From assembly GCF_900156045.1 (NCBI RefSeq), contig NZ_FTMX01000002.1, forward strand, positions 744,001 through 808,000: a stretch of 64,000 nucleotides of DNA, given 5' to 3'. Made by a program: the position numbers and the translations under genes. Origin of the DNA: Peribacillus simplex. GTDB taxonomy: Bacteria > Bacillota > Bacilli > Bacillales > DSM-1321. The notes under the pieces are model-generated. The model searched no databases. It was not told the DNA's origin and saw nothing but the letters and a program-made list of their open reading frames with translations. Below, piece after piece: positions 1 through 8,384 of the stretch (positions are counted from its first letter, which is position 1; each line of letters opens with the position of its first letter).

Positions 1-550
1 AAACTTTCTTCATTCTCCCATGTTTACTGACTGCTTTTAAACCCATAAGCTGAGTAAGGTTATGCAGATTGTTCAAGACTTGCTCTATTATGGTGAAATT
101 TGCTAGTCTTGTCAGCGAGAGATGAAACTCATGGTCTAGCCTTATGAAACTAATGGCATCATCATTTTGCAATGCCTCTTCTTGTTGCTTCAGAATTAAT
201 TTAAGTAACCTCAGTTGTTCAGGTGATGTAATTTCTTTTGTTAGTTTTTTCACCGATTCAACTTCAATAGCACTTCTTAGTAAAAAGATTTCATCCTGTT
301 CCTCTGGTGTAATCTTTCTTACCGTTAATCCCTTCCTCGGAATAGAGACTAGTAATCCTTCCTTCACCAAATCTTGAATAGCTGCCCTTACCGGCGTTCT
401 TGAAGTATTTAACCTTTCCGCTAATTGAACTTCTGTAAATATTTCATCACCGGTAATACCACCAAATAAAATCGCTTGTTTAATTTGCTTATATACTTTA
501 TCTTGCGTTGTTTTTTCCTTTTCGATTGGTTTTAAATGGATTCCTGCCAT
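1..550 (-). CDS. GntR-family (FCD-type) transcriptional regulator, 3' end outside the window
   Basis: Read on the minus strand from an ATG at 550 with an AAAGGACGG ribosome binding site just upstream; 183 codons are visible and the frame is still open at base 1. Residues about 39-66 form a GntR winged helix-turn-helix (EVQLAERLNTSRTPVRAAI). From about residue 85 an all-helical FCD ligand domain begins, with the D-x3-H pair of RLDHEFH that in this family binds metal or a carboxylate ligand. FadR/FCD regulators usually repress catabolic or transport genes in response to an organic acid. The target is not visible here; a perfect palindrome 77 bp upstream suggests autoregulation. Confidence 0.88.
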   Translation of the reverse strand, partial: MAGIHLKPIEKEKTTQDKVYKQIKQAILFGGITGDEIFTEVQLAERLNTSRTPVRAAIQDLVKEGLLVSIPRKGLTVRKITPEEQDEIFLLRSAIEVESVKKLTKEITSPEQLRLLKLILKQQEEALQNDDAISFIRLDHEFHLSLTRLANFTIIEQVLNNLHNLTQLMGLKAVSKHGRMKKV

Positions 551-626
551 GTTAATCCGTCCTTTTTGATGAGTCTTTTCAATATGAATAATGGGAATCT
601 ATATGATTGGTAAAACTTAATATGTG

Positions 627-640
627 TTATGTATACATAA
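627..640. promoter_or_regulatory. Candidate GntR operator palindrome
   Basis: TTATGTATACATAA is a perfect 14-bp palindrome in the upstream region of the GntR gene. Its TGTATACA core resembles operators of FCD-type GntR proteins. Assignment to this regulator is inferred from position. Confidence 0.5.
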
Positions 641-817
641 TACATAAAACTCAAAACATAAGTCAATCATATTTTTTATATTTTTCTGAATTTTTAAATC
701 CAACCTATATCAAGAATCATACTTTAAAAAGCCGCCAATTGACGGCCATCAATGGCACTAACTCACGGTTCTAAAGTTTGATTAATTAATACAAATAACC
801 TTGATAAATAAATAGAA

Positions 818-855
818 AGAGCATGCTTTGAAAAAGATTGATCAAAACATGCTCT
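818..855. repeat. Hairpin with AAAGATTGA loop, copy 1
   Basis: Arms AGAGCATG and CATGCTCT, extended by partly paired CTTTGA and TCAAAA, enclose a loop containing AAAGATTGA. The same loop core with different arm sequences recurs at about 17.8 kb. The rest of 651-1270 is AT-rich with no convincing gene. Confidence 0.5.
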
Positions 856-920
856 TAACATATTCAATTGAATGATACTTTTATATAAAAGAAGTTTGAT
901 CATTTTCCATACTTCTTATA

Positions 921-941
921 AACTTACGCATCCGTTACTTT
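921..941 (+). repeat. Three-hairpin repeat, copy 1 (module C only, degenerate)
   Basis: Contains TTACGCATCCGTTA, a degenerate form of module C, in which TAACGCACCCGTTA is typical. No module A or B is clear beside it. Confidence 0.4.
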
Positions 942-1139
942 AATTAGAAATTTAATTAGCTTTTCTTGGTCTCCTTAAAAAATAAAAAACCTACAACACC
1001 TAAAATACATCTATACCTCCGGAAACAAAACTGATATTTCTATCCCCTAACATGACCTGTATCCCCTATTCAAAAATACATTTCCCTATCTATATACAAG
1101 ATAAAGGTCTCAACCGATAGTTTGATTCTAAAAGTCTTA

Positions 1140-1182
1140 ATGAACTACTCTGCCCCGATAGTACAATAAGAAAAGAGCTGCC
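1140..1182 (+). repeat. Three-hairpin repeat, copy 2 (module A, partial B)
   Basis: ACTACTCTGCCCCGATAGT is module A with its CTGCCCC loop, followed by the usual ACAATAAGAAAAGAGCTGCC start of module B. The closing arm of B is missing. Confidence 0.65.
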
Positions 1183-1282
1183 AATTTCAATAATATGAGA
1201 TTTATTAGGAAAACTTGGAATTTAAGTTGTTGTATATTAAGATAGTATATGATGAATATTTTCCATATATAGGAGGAGACTT

Positions 1283-2740
1283 ATGAAAAAGAAAATTCTA
1301 AATACGGTACTTTCGATTGCAGTAGGAGCAGGGATATTGTCCGTTGGTGGTGTTCCTACCCAAGCTAAGAGTCAAAATCAGGAGATGAACAATACATACG
1401 CAATAGCATTTAAAAGTGGATTACCAGAGAATTATCAAGAGGTAATACGGAAGGCTGGTGGTAAAGTAACCAAAGTTCTTCCTGAAGTTGGTGGAATAGA
1501 AGCACAATCTGACGAGCCTGCTTTTCTTAAAAACCTAAAAGGTAATTCTTCAATAGAAGCTGCTAACAGAGAAATCCCCCTAACCATAGACAAAACAGCA
1601 GTCAGCCCTTACAACTATGAGTCTAGTATCATCAGCCAGCAAAATTCAGAGAGTTATTGGGACTCCCAATGGGATATTCAAAGGGTGACCAACGGCGGGA
1701 AATCATATGATTTAGAAACAGGCGGATATAAAAATAAAGATGGTAGTATTACTCATAAAGCAGTGGTGGGAGTTATTGATACTGGAATTGATGAGTCTCA
1801 TCCTGACTTAAAAAATAATATAATAGGTGGACGTAATCTTGTTCCTGCTGGAATGGATGAATCTGAAACAGGTGATCCTACTGATATAAAAGATCGCAAT
1901 GGGCACGGTACTCACGTTGCTGGGATCATTGGTGCAAATGGTAAAGTAAACGGTGTAGGACCAGATCTAGGAATCCGATCCTATCGAGTATTATACTCAG
2001 AGCAAGCCCTTGGATTACCAGCTTGGATTATAGATGGAATTATTGCAGCAACAAATGACAAGGTAGATGTTATTAATATGTCTCTTCGTTTCTATAATAA
2101 TACCAAAATGACAATTGAGGGAGAAAGTTATAAATCAGTCGCTGAAACGTTACTTTGGAAGAGAGCTATTCAATATGCAGTAAAGAATGGAGTAACTGTA
2201 GTAGCCGGTAGTGGTAATGAAAGTTTAAATTTAGATGACAAGAAGGAAGTAAACGAATTTTTAAATAAACTGTACGAACCATATGGAATGAGCGTGAAAG
2301 GGCCTGCAACTGTAGTACCAGCACAAATGCCAGGAGTCATTAATGTGTCTGCCTCCACAAAATGGTCAACTCAACAGCTTGCTTTCTACTCCAATTATGG
2401 AAACAGTGCCATTGACGTGGCAGCTCCTGGAGGGGATTATGGGCCTAAATATGCAGAAACCAATGACCCTGCGGCGGCTGATCCAAGTAACTTAATCCTA
2501 AGTACTTGGCCTACCTATTTAGGTACTTCATATGAGTTTAATGCTGGTACTTCCATGGCCGCTCCTCAAGTAGCTGGAATTGCAGGAGTTATTAAGGCAG
2601 CTAATCCGGAGTATAATCCTGCCCAGGTAACAGCACGTATTAAGCAAACAGCTCTTGACCATGGAAAGAAAGGACAAGATGCTTTGTTTGGTTCAGGAGA
2701 AGCAAATGCTTATAGAGCATTAGAAAATATAAAGAAGTAG
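1283..2740 (+). CDS. Secreted subtilisin-family (S8) serine protease
   Basis: A 485-residue preproprotease. A Sec signal peptide ends near residue 28 (PTQA-K). An I9-like propeptide covers about residues 36-105, and the S8 domain follows. The catalytic triad is intact: Asp166 in VIDTGID, His208 in NGHGTHVAG and Ser424 in GTSMAAPQ; Asn312 in GSGNES is the expected oxyanion-hole residue. The ATG is preceded at the right distance by AGGAGGAG (1271-1278), fixing the start. It should act outside the cell as an endopeptidase for protein scavenging. It is monocistronic, with a hairpin terminator candidate at 2804-2844. The exact subfamily is not certain. Confidence 0.93.
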   Translation: MKKKILNTVLSIAVGAGILSVGGVPTQAKSQNQEMNNTYAIAFKSGLPENYQEVIRKAGGKVTKVLPEVGGIEAQSDEPAFLKNLKGNSSIEAANREIPLTIDKTAVSPYNYESSIISQQNSESYWDSQWDIQRVTNGGKSYDLETGGYKNKDGSITHKAVVGVIDTGIDESHPDLKNNIIGGRNLVPAGMDESETGDPTDIKDRNGHGTHVAGIIGANGKVNGVGPDLGIRSYRVLYSEQALGLPAWIIDGIIAATNDKVDVINMSLRFYNNTKMTIEGESYKSVAETLLWKRAIQYAVKNGVTVVAGSGNESLNLDDKKEVNEFLNKLYEPYGMSVKGPATVVPAQMPGVINVSASTKWSTQQLAFYSNYGNSAIDVAAPGGDYGPKYAETNDPAAADPSNLILSTWPTYLGTSYEFNAGTSMAAPQVAGIAGVIKAANPEYNPAQVTARIKQTALDHGKKGQDALFGSGEANAYRALENIKK

Positions 2741-2803
2741 CTTATGCTTCTATATAAGATGAAATATTAAAAGTACATGAAAAGGAAATCATCTTATCAA
2801 AAT

Positions 2804-2844
2804 AAATATGGAGACTGCTGATTCGGTGAGTGGCCTCCATATTT
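2804..2844 (+). terminator. Hairpin downstream of the S8 protease
   Basis: AAATATGGAG (2804-2813) pairs perfectly with CTCCATATTT (2835-2844) around a 21-nt loop. There is only a short T run, so it may equally act as an mRNA-stabilising stem. Confidence 0.55.
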
Positions 2845-2872
2845 AACTCTTGCACCCGTTAGTTCCATAAAT
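2843..2872 (+). repeat. Three-hairpin repeat, copy 3 (module C)
   Basis: AACTCTTGCACCCGTTAGTT followed by CCATAA. The TTA at 2859-2861 inside the closing arm is the stop codon (TAA) of the minus-strand DinB relic, so the repeat supplies the end of that frame. Confidence 0.65.
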
Positions 2873-3348
2873 TTAACAGACAATTGCTCTGCCGATACGC
2901 TTCCCTCACCCTCTCAATCTGGGCAAGGTTTCCTCGAACATGCTCAACACGAAATTCCAGCAATTGCTTAAATGTGCACCGCTTTGCATCGTCATATACT
3001 CCCACCCGCCCGCTTTGTTCATTTGTCAGATGGTCCAGAATAGGCTGCATACTGGAACGCAGCAATTGGAACAAGAGCAAATACTGTTCACGGTCCAACA
3101 GATCATACCCCAAGCCATTCGCCCATCCGTCTTGGTTAAGCGAAAGCAGAAGTGGCTCCTGCTCTGCCAAGACTTTTTTTCAGTCGATGTAGAGACAAGA
3201 CCTCAGCATCCGTCACATGGATGAGAATGTGATGGATGCTCCACTTGTCCGGTGCGTGCTTGAAACGAAGCTCCTCCTCCGCTAATCCTTCGATTGCTTT
3301 CCGAATCATTGCGTATCCACGACCATACTCTTCAATCAACGCTTCCAT
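2859..3348 (-). pseudogene. DinB-family protein, frameshifted
   Basis: Two minus-strand frames together encode one DinB/YfiT-like four-helix protein of about 163 residues. The N-terminal 57 residues or so (starting MEALIEEYGRGYAMIRKAIE, with the conserved KWSIHHILIH helix) run from 3348. The C-terminal half (AEQEPLLLSLNQDGWANG onward) lies in another frame. They meet at a run of seven A on the coding strand near 3174-3180. With six A the reading becomes HRLKKVLAEQEPLL, exactly what the family needs, so a +1 insertion in the homopolymer is the simplest lesion. DinB proteins are metal-binding, often thiol-transferase-like enzymes. The gene is visibly more GC-rich than its surroundings. A sequencing error in the run is the alternative. 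Confidence 0.8.
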
Positions 3349-3367
3349 TTTTGTCCCACCTTTTTTT

Positions 3368-3402
3368 ATTCAACTAATCTGCCCCAAAAGTTCTATAAGA
3401 AA
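3368..3402 (+). repeat. Three-hairpin repeat, copy 4 (module A)
   Basis: TTCAACTAATCTGCCCC followed by AAAAGTTCTATAAG; the closing arm is partly eroded. It lies immediately upstream of the DinB relic start. Confidence 0.65.
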
Positions 3403-3723
3403 AAAATTCTAGTATTTATTTCGGTTTATCATGTTTATAACCGGTTAAACTTTTCTGATTGGATGTTGTCAGGCGATGATTCCTACTATTGCTGTACTAT
3501 TTCTAAAATGTTTTCTATATTTTTAGCTGTAGTAACAAAGGAATAATTTTATAAAACAAAAAACCTTCTTATAAGTACTATCGTCTATATATCTAGGGAA
3601 GGTAGTGTGAACTGTTTTGGAGGAGTTTGTATTGAAATGGTCTATGAAAGGTGACATCCTTACTGGATGAAATTATGTCCCTTTATGGCCAGGATATTCT
3701 TTACCATAAAAAACCATATTCAT

Positions 3724-3788
3724 TCTTCAACTACCCTGCCCTTCTAGCTCCATAAGAAAAGAGCTGTTTTAAAGACAGCTCTGATCTT
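3724..3788 (+). repeat. Three-hairpin repeat, copy 5 (modules A and B)
   Basis: TTCAACTACCCTGCCC with TAGCTCCATAAG is module A. AGAGCTG and CAGCTCT around TTTTAAAGA are module B, followed by the usual GATCTTC. Module C is absent. The next gene rightwards is on the plus strand, so this copy does not terminate a minus-strand gene. Confidence 0.7.
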
Positions 3789-3864
3789 CTTTGTAATCTA
3801 TAGTGTGATCTATATTAATCAAATTGTATTAAAAGAAGATTATTTATATAACATTTACATAATT

Positions 3865-3883
3865 GATAATGAAAATCGTTTTC
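3865..3883. promoter_or_regulatory. Fur box upstream of the DoxX gene
   Basis: GATAATGAAAATCGTTTTC matches the classical 19-bp Fur consensus GATAATGATAATCATTATC at 16 of 19 positions and has the inverted-repeat form. It lies 55 bp before the DoxX start codon and just upstream of an AT-rich stretch that could hold the -10, so iron-dependent repression is the natural reading. Confidence 0.7.
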
Positions 3884-3937
3884 AATTGTGTTATTATATC
3901 TCCTAGTCATTATTTTTTAATTATAGGGAGGAAAAGT

Positions 3938-4447
3938 ATGTTTATTGATCTTTTAAGGCTTAACAAAAATGTCTCCATTCTTTTGGCTGTGTTACGTGTG
4001 TATCTCGGATATACGTGGGTTATGGCTGGCTGGGGGAAGTTAACTGGCGGACAATTTGATGCTTCTGGTTTCTTACAGGGTGCGTTGGCAAATTCGACTG
4101 GAGAGCATCCGGCTGTTCAGGGATGGTGGGTTGTATTTCTTGAAAATGTAGCCATTCCTAATGTCGAGATATTCAATGCGTTAGTACCTTGGGGAGAATT
4201 CCTCGTCGGGATAGGTTTATTGGTGGGTTGTTTCACTAAAACAGCTGTCTTTTTTGGTCTGGTTATGAACTTCTCTTATTTGTTTAGTGGCACGACAAGT
4301 ACCAATCCACAACTTGTTCTATTATCCATGTTTATCCTTGTTTCTGCTATGAATGCAGGAAGGTATGGGGTAGATGGTATAATTATACCTACTCTTAAAG
4401 AAAAACTATTTGCTAACAGAACAAGAGAGGTAAAAAATGCAGCTTAA
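3938..4447 (+). CDS. DoxX-family membrane protein, probably Fur-regulated
   Basis: A 169-residue protein with four predicted membrane helices and the DoxX pattern: an N-terminal RVYLGYTWVMAGWGKLTGG segment, then GEFLVGIGLLVGCFT, then a third and fourth helix ending at RYGVDG. I place the start at 3938 because GGGAGG sits 8 bp before it; an in-frame ATG-like codon at 3863 would put the Fur box inside the gene. DoxX relatives (B. subtilis CatD, MhqP) are quinone- or thiol-stress-linked membrane oxidoreductase subunits. The role here is unknown, but the Fur box ties it to iron limitation. Monocistronic, with a strong terminator. Confidence 0.85.
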   Translation: MFIDLLRLNKNVSILLAVLRVYLGYTWVMAGWGKLTGGQFDASGFLQGALANSTGEHPAVQGWWVVFLENVAIPNVEIFNALVPWGEFLVGIGLLVGCFTKTAVFFGLVMNFSYLFSGTTSTNPQLVLLSMFILVSAMNAGRYGVDGIIIPTLKEKLFANRTREVKNAA

Positions 4448-4470
4448 CAAAGAGTAGAGTATTAAAAAAA

Positions 4471-4502
4471 GAGGTCGGGATCAGTATCCCGACCTCTTTT
4501 TT
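4471..4502 (+). terminator. Rho-independent terminator after the DoxX gene
   Basis: GAGGTCGGGAT pairs with ATCCCGACCTC around a CAGT loop, followed by six T. Confidence 0.92.
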
Positions 4503-4620
4503 GCCGATAATGGTGATTATGTTTTTCACTTTTAACTTGCATTAGAAAACCAAGCTTTTTGGAGTAACAGGATCCCCTTATCTATTTTTTCTTCTAAAAT
4601 ACCTACAATAAACCTATCAT

Positions 4621-4649
4621 AACTAAATACGAACGCACCCGTTAGTTGA
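4621..4649 (+). repeat. Three-hairpin repeat, copy 6 (module C)
   Basis: AACGCACCCGTTAGTTGAAG, 12 bp from the stop codon of the minus-strand GMC gene. AACTAA at 4621 can pair with its TTAGTT. Confidence 0.65.
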
Positions 4650-4660
4650 AGATTGGAGTT

Positions 4661-6424
4661 TTAATCCTCTGATTCACTTTCTTCGAAATCCTCAAAGTCT
4701 TCATCATCCAACACATAAGGATGTGGATTGGTTTGAATAAGTCGTACGGCATTTAAACCGATCATCTGAGCAGGGATGGATGTATTGCCGTCTGGCAAAA
4801 TAGGCGAAATGGATAGATCGGCCACCTTAAGATTAGTTGTACCAAATACATCCAGTTGTCCATTGACAACTCCATCTTGAATGCTCTTCGCCATTTTGCA
4901 TTGTCCTCCGAAGTGAGTAAAAAGGGAATACGAAGATCTGACAAAACCAGCCAATTTAGCCCGCTTTTCATTCTCATCCGGAATTTGGAATACGCTTTCA
5001 TCAGGAAAGACTGCCTGATATATGCCTCCCGGATCGAGTTGGCGTGCTCTAACGATCATGTTATAAGTCTCAATATATTGATCGACCATGAAATTTAGGT
5101 CATCTGGATTTGCCAACGGGTTTAAATCAATGGTTGGATATGCCTCTGGGTCGCTGTGGGAAACCATGACAGTGCCTCGGCTTCTTGGATTTACATCTAC
5201 AATTCCGATACTCATAATATTACTAGGATTTTCCGGGTTAAAATCCCAACCATTTATCGCAACTTCCTGACCAGGTACAAAGACCGGCAGTGGAAGGCCT
5301 AATAATTGAATGCGCCGGCCGCCTATAGGGTTATTAACTTTTTTAAACGCTCCAAATGCTCCTGGCTGATTAGGATCAGTTGCCAATACCTGAAGAAGTC
5401 TTCCTGTTTCCACTCTAATCCCCATACCGACAGAATAGTGAGTTTGGAAGTTGTATCCGACATGAGGGCTTTCTATTAGGGTCGATATGCCGGCTTTAGC
5501 TAAATCTTCAGACTTGCCAATACCTGAGCGTTGAAGTATGACGGAGGAAAATTGGCCTGAAGAGACAATGATACCTTTCCGTGCGTACATTACGCGTGAA
5601 ACACCGTCCTTAACATATTCAACCCCGATGGCAACCATTTGCCCTTTCTTTTTCTTAAATAAGATTTTGTTCACCGTTGTTTTGGCAAAAATGGTCAACT
5701 TTCTCTTGCCAACCCCAAATTCATCAGGTTGGAATTCATTTCCTTGAGTGACAATTTGGTCGTTTAAATACCCGGTTGCTGTCGAGGAGCGAACCAATTT
5801 TCCATTTTCCAACTTTTGAGTAAATTGGCCTTTAAGGGTTATGACATCTCTTATCCCTGTATTGTAATCCTCCTCAATTGGGATATTAAAGACTTCTGAA
5901 GTGGCTTGTGCTAAAGTTTGGATTAATCCTTGATCAGGAATGTTTTGTTGTCTAATAAAAATAGGGCCGTTACGCCCGCGTTCTTGAGGGCTTTGTGTCA
6001 ATCCTGTATAGGTTTCATTTTCAATAAATAAGGAGCGAATACTATCGTAATTCCATACATTATTGTCAACTAATTTTGCCCATGCATCATAAAGATCACG
6101 ACTGCCACGTACGGCCAACATTTGATTATGTTCAGAACTTCCACCAATGGCACGACCACTTGCTGTTATCAACTGACGACCAATCGTTTGCTCAATTATA
6201 GTAGCGACATTAAATGAATGTCTATTATCACTAGCATTTAAAATGGAAATTAAAAGATTAGGACTGCTTAATTCCTCCGTCATGTTTGTTCCTGCTTCAA
6301 GCACTAGTACACTAGTGTGACGATTGTCTGTTAGTTTTTTTGCTATAATTCCTCCTGCTGTTCCGGCACCAATCACGATATAGTCAAAAATGTTTTTTTT
6401 GTGCTCTTTCTTTTTATGTCCCAT
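4661..6424 (-). CDS. GMC-family FAD-dependent oxidoreductase
   Basis: A 587-residue flavoprotein. The FAD-binding Rossmann motif VIGAGTAGGIIAKKL lies at about residues 17-31. The GMC signature around ASGRAIGGSSEHN follows near residue 90. The C-terminal catalytic block contains His504 in THFGGQCKM and Asn547 in LPDGNTSIPAQMIG, matching the His/Asn pair of glucose/choline-oxidase-type enzymes. There is no signal peptide. The N-terminus is lysine-rich and the C-terminus strongly acidic (DDEDFEDFEESESED), which is unusual for the family. The substrate, an alcohol or sugar, cannot be told. The ribosome binding site is weak and the gene stands alone. Confidence 0.88.
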   Translation of the reverse strand: MGHKKKEHKKNIFDYIVIGAGTAGGIIAKKLTDNRHTSVLVLEAGTNMTEELSSPNLLISILNASDNRHSFNVATIIEQTIGRQLITASGRAIGGSSEHNQMLAVRGSRDLYDAWAKLVDNNVWNYDSIRSLFIENETYTGLTQSPQERGRNGPIFIRQQNIPDQGLIQTLAQATSEVFNIPIEEDYNTGIRDVITLKGQFTQKLENGKLVRSSTATGYLNDQIVTQGNEFQPDEFGVGKRKLTIFAKTTVNKILFKKKKGQMVAIGVEYVKDGVSRVMYARKGIIVSSGQFSSVILQRSGIGKSEDLAKAGISTLIESPHVGYNFQTHYSVGMGIRVETGRLLQVLATDPNQPGAFGAFKKVNNPIGGRRIQLLGLPLPVFVPGQEVAINGWDFNPENPSNIMSIGIVDVNPRSRGTVMVSHSDPEAYPTIDLNPLANPDDLNFMVDQYIETYNMIVRARQLDPGGIYQAVFPDESVFQIPDENEKRAKLAGFVRSSYSLFTHFGGQCKMAKSIQDGVVNGQLDVFGTTNLKVADLSISPILPDGNTSIPAQMIGLNAVRLIQTNPHPYVLDDEDFEDFEESESED

Positions 6425-6614
6425 TAATTTTCTACCTACTTTCTTTTTAAATATTGACCTCCTTAATATATCAAGATATGTAGACAGACTCTTTTTTGTA
6501 TAGGTAGCTTTTCCGGATTACTAAAAAAATAGAAGATATACAATTTTAATACGATTTTCCTATAAAGTTCTATGCCACAATCTGGCCAATTGTTGAATAA
6601 AGGTCAAAGAGCAC

Positions 6615-6650
6615 TCTTCAACTATCCTGCGCCGTCTGTTTAAGTAGAAA
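6615..6650 (+). repeat. Three-hairpin repeat, copy 7 (module A, degenerate)
   Basis: CTTCAACTATCCTGCGCCGT with a decayed closing arm (CTGTTTAAGTAG). The rest of the 6425-6856 gap shows no gene. Confidence 0.5.
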
Positions 6651-6856
6651 CCTTCACAATCTCAATAGAGTAGGACCTTTTGAGAAGCATTCAAAGTACC
6701 TCTAATTTTAGGCTTTTTAATGTCTCTTAAGTCTTGTTTCAAAAATGCTTATCGTTGTAAATGCGCATTTTCCTGACTCTCCCCTTATAAGCACTATTTA
6801 GCACTTTTCCCTTGGTTCTAAAAAGAAAAAGCGATTACCTGATATAGGCACCGCCT

Positions 6857-7591
6857 TCATTCTTTGTCAACTATCTTTGCAAAGTCATCAAGAGTAGTTG
6901 AATACTTGATATAAATTCGTGGTAAAAGATAAAGTTCGTCTTTAATGCCCTTCTCAGAAAATAGTTCAGGAGTTGTCGTAAGTCCAAACAAATAATATTT
7001 CTTCGTTTCTGTTACGACTTTGTCATTGAAATTTCCGTATGGATACGCAAGAGCATTAACTGGTTTGCCTGTTATTTTTTGAATGTTATCTTTTGACCCT
7101 TTCAGTTCATATTCATAATTTTCTATTTTCGTCAAATCAGGATGTGTAGCAGTATGGGACTGGATTGAGATCATACCCGAATCAGCCATCATTTTTATAT
7201 CCGATTTCGATAATCGGTTTGAGCGGCCGATAAAGTCAGAAATAACAAAAATGGTGCCACTTGGTTTAAAATGTTCGTTTTTAAGTCTTTGAAAGATAGC
7301 AAATGCATTCAGATTGTTTTTGTATCCGTCATCAAAGGTAATGAAAATGGGTTTGTTTACTTTATTAATGTCATGCCACCGATCAAAAGTTAATAATGTG
7401 TAGCCATGGTCTCTTAAATAAATCATTTGTTCCTCGAAATTCTTGGGGGTTACATATAGCTCCTTAGAACCCTGCCCAGTAAACTCGTCAATCGAATGGT
7501 AAATTAAAATAGGCACTTTTCGTTGAGCAAAAACTTGTGATGAAAGATTTAAGATAAGAAGACATAGGAAAAACATTGCAACCTTTTTCAT
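6857..7591 (-). CDS. Secreted polysaccharide deacetylase (NodB domain)
   Basis: A 244-residue protein with a signal peptide ending around VFA-QR (residue 22). The NodB/CE4 domain contains motif 1 TFDDGY (Asp87-Asp88), motif 2 SHTATHPDL with metal ligands His146 and His150, and motif 3 AYPYGNF near 182. These are the metal-binding and catalytic elements of peptidoglycan or polysaccharide N-deacetylases. The N-terminal VPILIYHSID strand is typical of the YxkH/IcaB-like branch. It probably deacetylates cell-wall or surface glycan outside the membrane. Monocistronic. Confidence 0.9.
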   Translation of the reverse strand: MKKVAMFFLCLLILNLSSQVFAQRKVPILIYHSIDEFTGQGSKELYVTPKNFEEQMIYLRDHGYTLLTFDRWHDINKVNKPIFITFDDGYKNNLNAFAIFQRLKNEHFKPSGTIFVISDFIGRSNRLSKSDIKMMADSGMISIQSHTATHPDLTKIENYEYELKGSKDNIQKITGKPVNALAYPYGNFNDKVVTETKKYYLFGLTTTPELFSEKGIKDELYLLPRIYIKYSTTLDDFAKIVDKE

Positions 7592-7718
7592 AAAACTCCT
7601 CGCTTTTTATTCTTTTCAATTTATTGTGCCTCAAAAGCATAGTTCTATTATGATTTTTCCCATACGGTTCATTTTCTGAATAACCTATACTTTTTTTAAA
7701 TAATGCACCATTGTTTAA

Positions 7719-7770
7719 TGTTGCCTTGAAGACAGCTCCGATCTTAAGCGAACGCATCCGTTATTTTAAC
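7719..7770 (+). repeat. Three-hairpin repeat, copy 8 (modules B and C)
   Basis: TGCCTTGAAGACAGCTCCGA keeps most of module B. GCGAACGCATCCGTTATTT is a worn module C. Module A is missing. Confidence 0.6.
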
Positions 7771-7843
7771 AAATACCACATATTTTACAGCTTAATTTGT
7801 TTAGTTTTTTATATTATTCAAACTTCTAATCAACAGTTTTTCG

Positions 7844-8044
7844 TTAATGCTTTTCATTAATTATTTTTTTGTTGAGTATCCTAACTTCCCCAACCATTAG
7901 CAACCTCATATCCTCTACGATATACTTCGCTAACTCTTCATCAGTAATGTCATCTCCATCAATATCAAGACGAAAATCCTGTCCCTGTAATCCACCGCCA
8001 TTAGTAAACTCGATTTCATAGTCGAATTGAACTCTTTTGTCCAT
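7844..8044 (-). CDS. Small acidic hypothetical protein
   Basis: 66 residues, beginning MDKRVQFDYEIEFTNGGGLQ. A beta-rich start leads into a strongly acidic middle (DIDGDDITDEELAKYIVEDM) and a basic tail. No membrane segment or signal peptide. I do not recognise a named family. The pattern of a small single-domain soluble protein and clean coding sequence supports a real gene. Repeat copies flank it on both sides. Confidence 0.65.
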   Translation of the reverse strand: MDKRVQFDYEIEFTNGGGLQGQDFRLDIDGDDITDEELAKYIVEDMRLLMVGEVRILNKKIINEKH

Positions 8045-8103
8045 TTTAAATACACCTTATAGTTGTTTTGAGTTATATATATTCCAGTTGAATGAAACAA
8101 TAA

Positions 8104-8142
8104 CCTTCTTGAGCATCCTGCCCCGATAGTGGCATAAAGATC
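8104..8142 (+). repeat. Three-hairpin repeat, copy 9 (module A)
   Basis: CTTCTTGAGCATCCTGCCCC then GATAGTGGCATAAAGATC, a module A with a decayed opening arm. Confidence 0.6.
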
Positions 8143-8384
8143 AATCTCAAAGCCATTGATTCTAAGCGTTAGCTCACCTTCTCTCTTCTCAGTTTCTTCA
8201 CCCACCAATAACTAGACAATTAACAAAATCTTCTTAATCAAGATAACAAACTGTTCATTATTTTAAAAAAAGCCGCCCATCATTTGAGCAGCTCATAAAC
8301 AGTATTTTAGTTTGGGTGTTCAGTGAACATATGAAAGGTTGGCTTCTGGACTTCCCCCGTCAAGTAGGGAGTTCTTTCTCTCAA

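Noticed and set aside
2884..3224. Plus-strand frames across the DinB relic
   Set aside because: Shadows of a GC-rich minus-strand gene; they lack start signals and family features.
7930..8208. Minus-strand frame starting MVGEETEKREGELTLRINGF
   Set aside because: It runs through repeat copy 9 and then overlaps the better supported gene at 7844-8044 in another frame.
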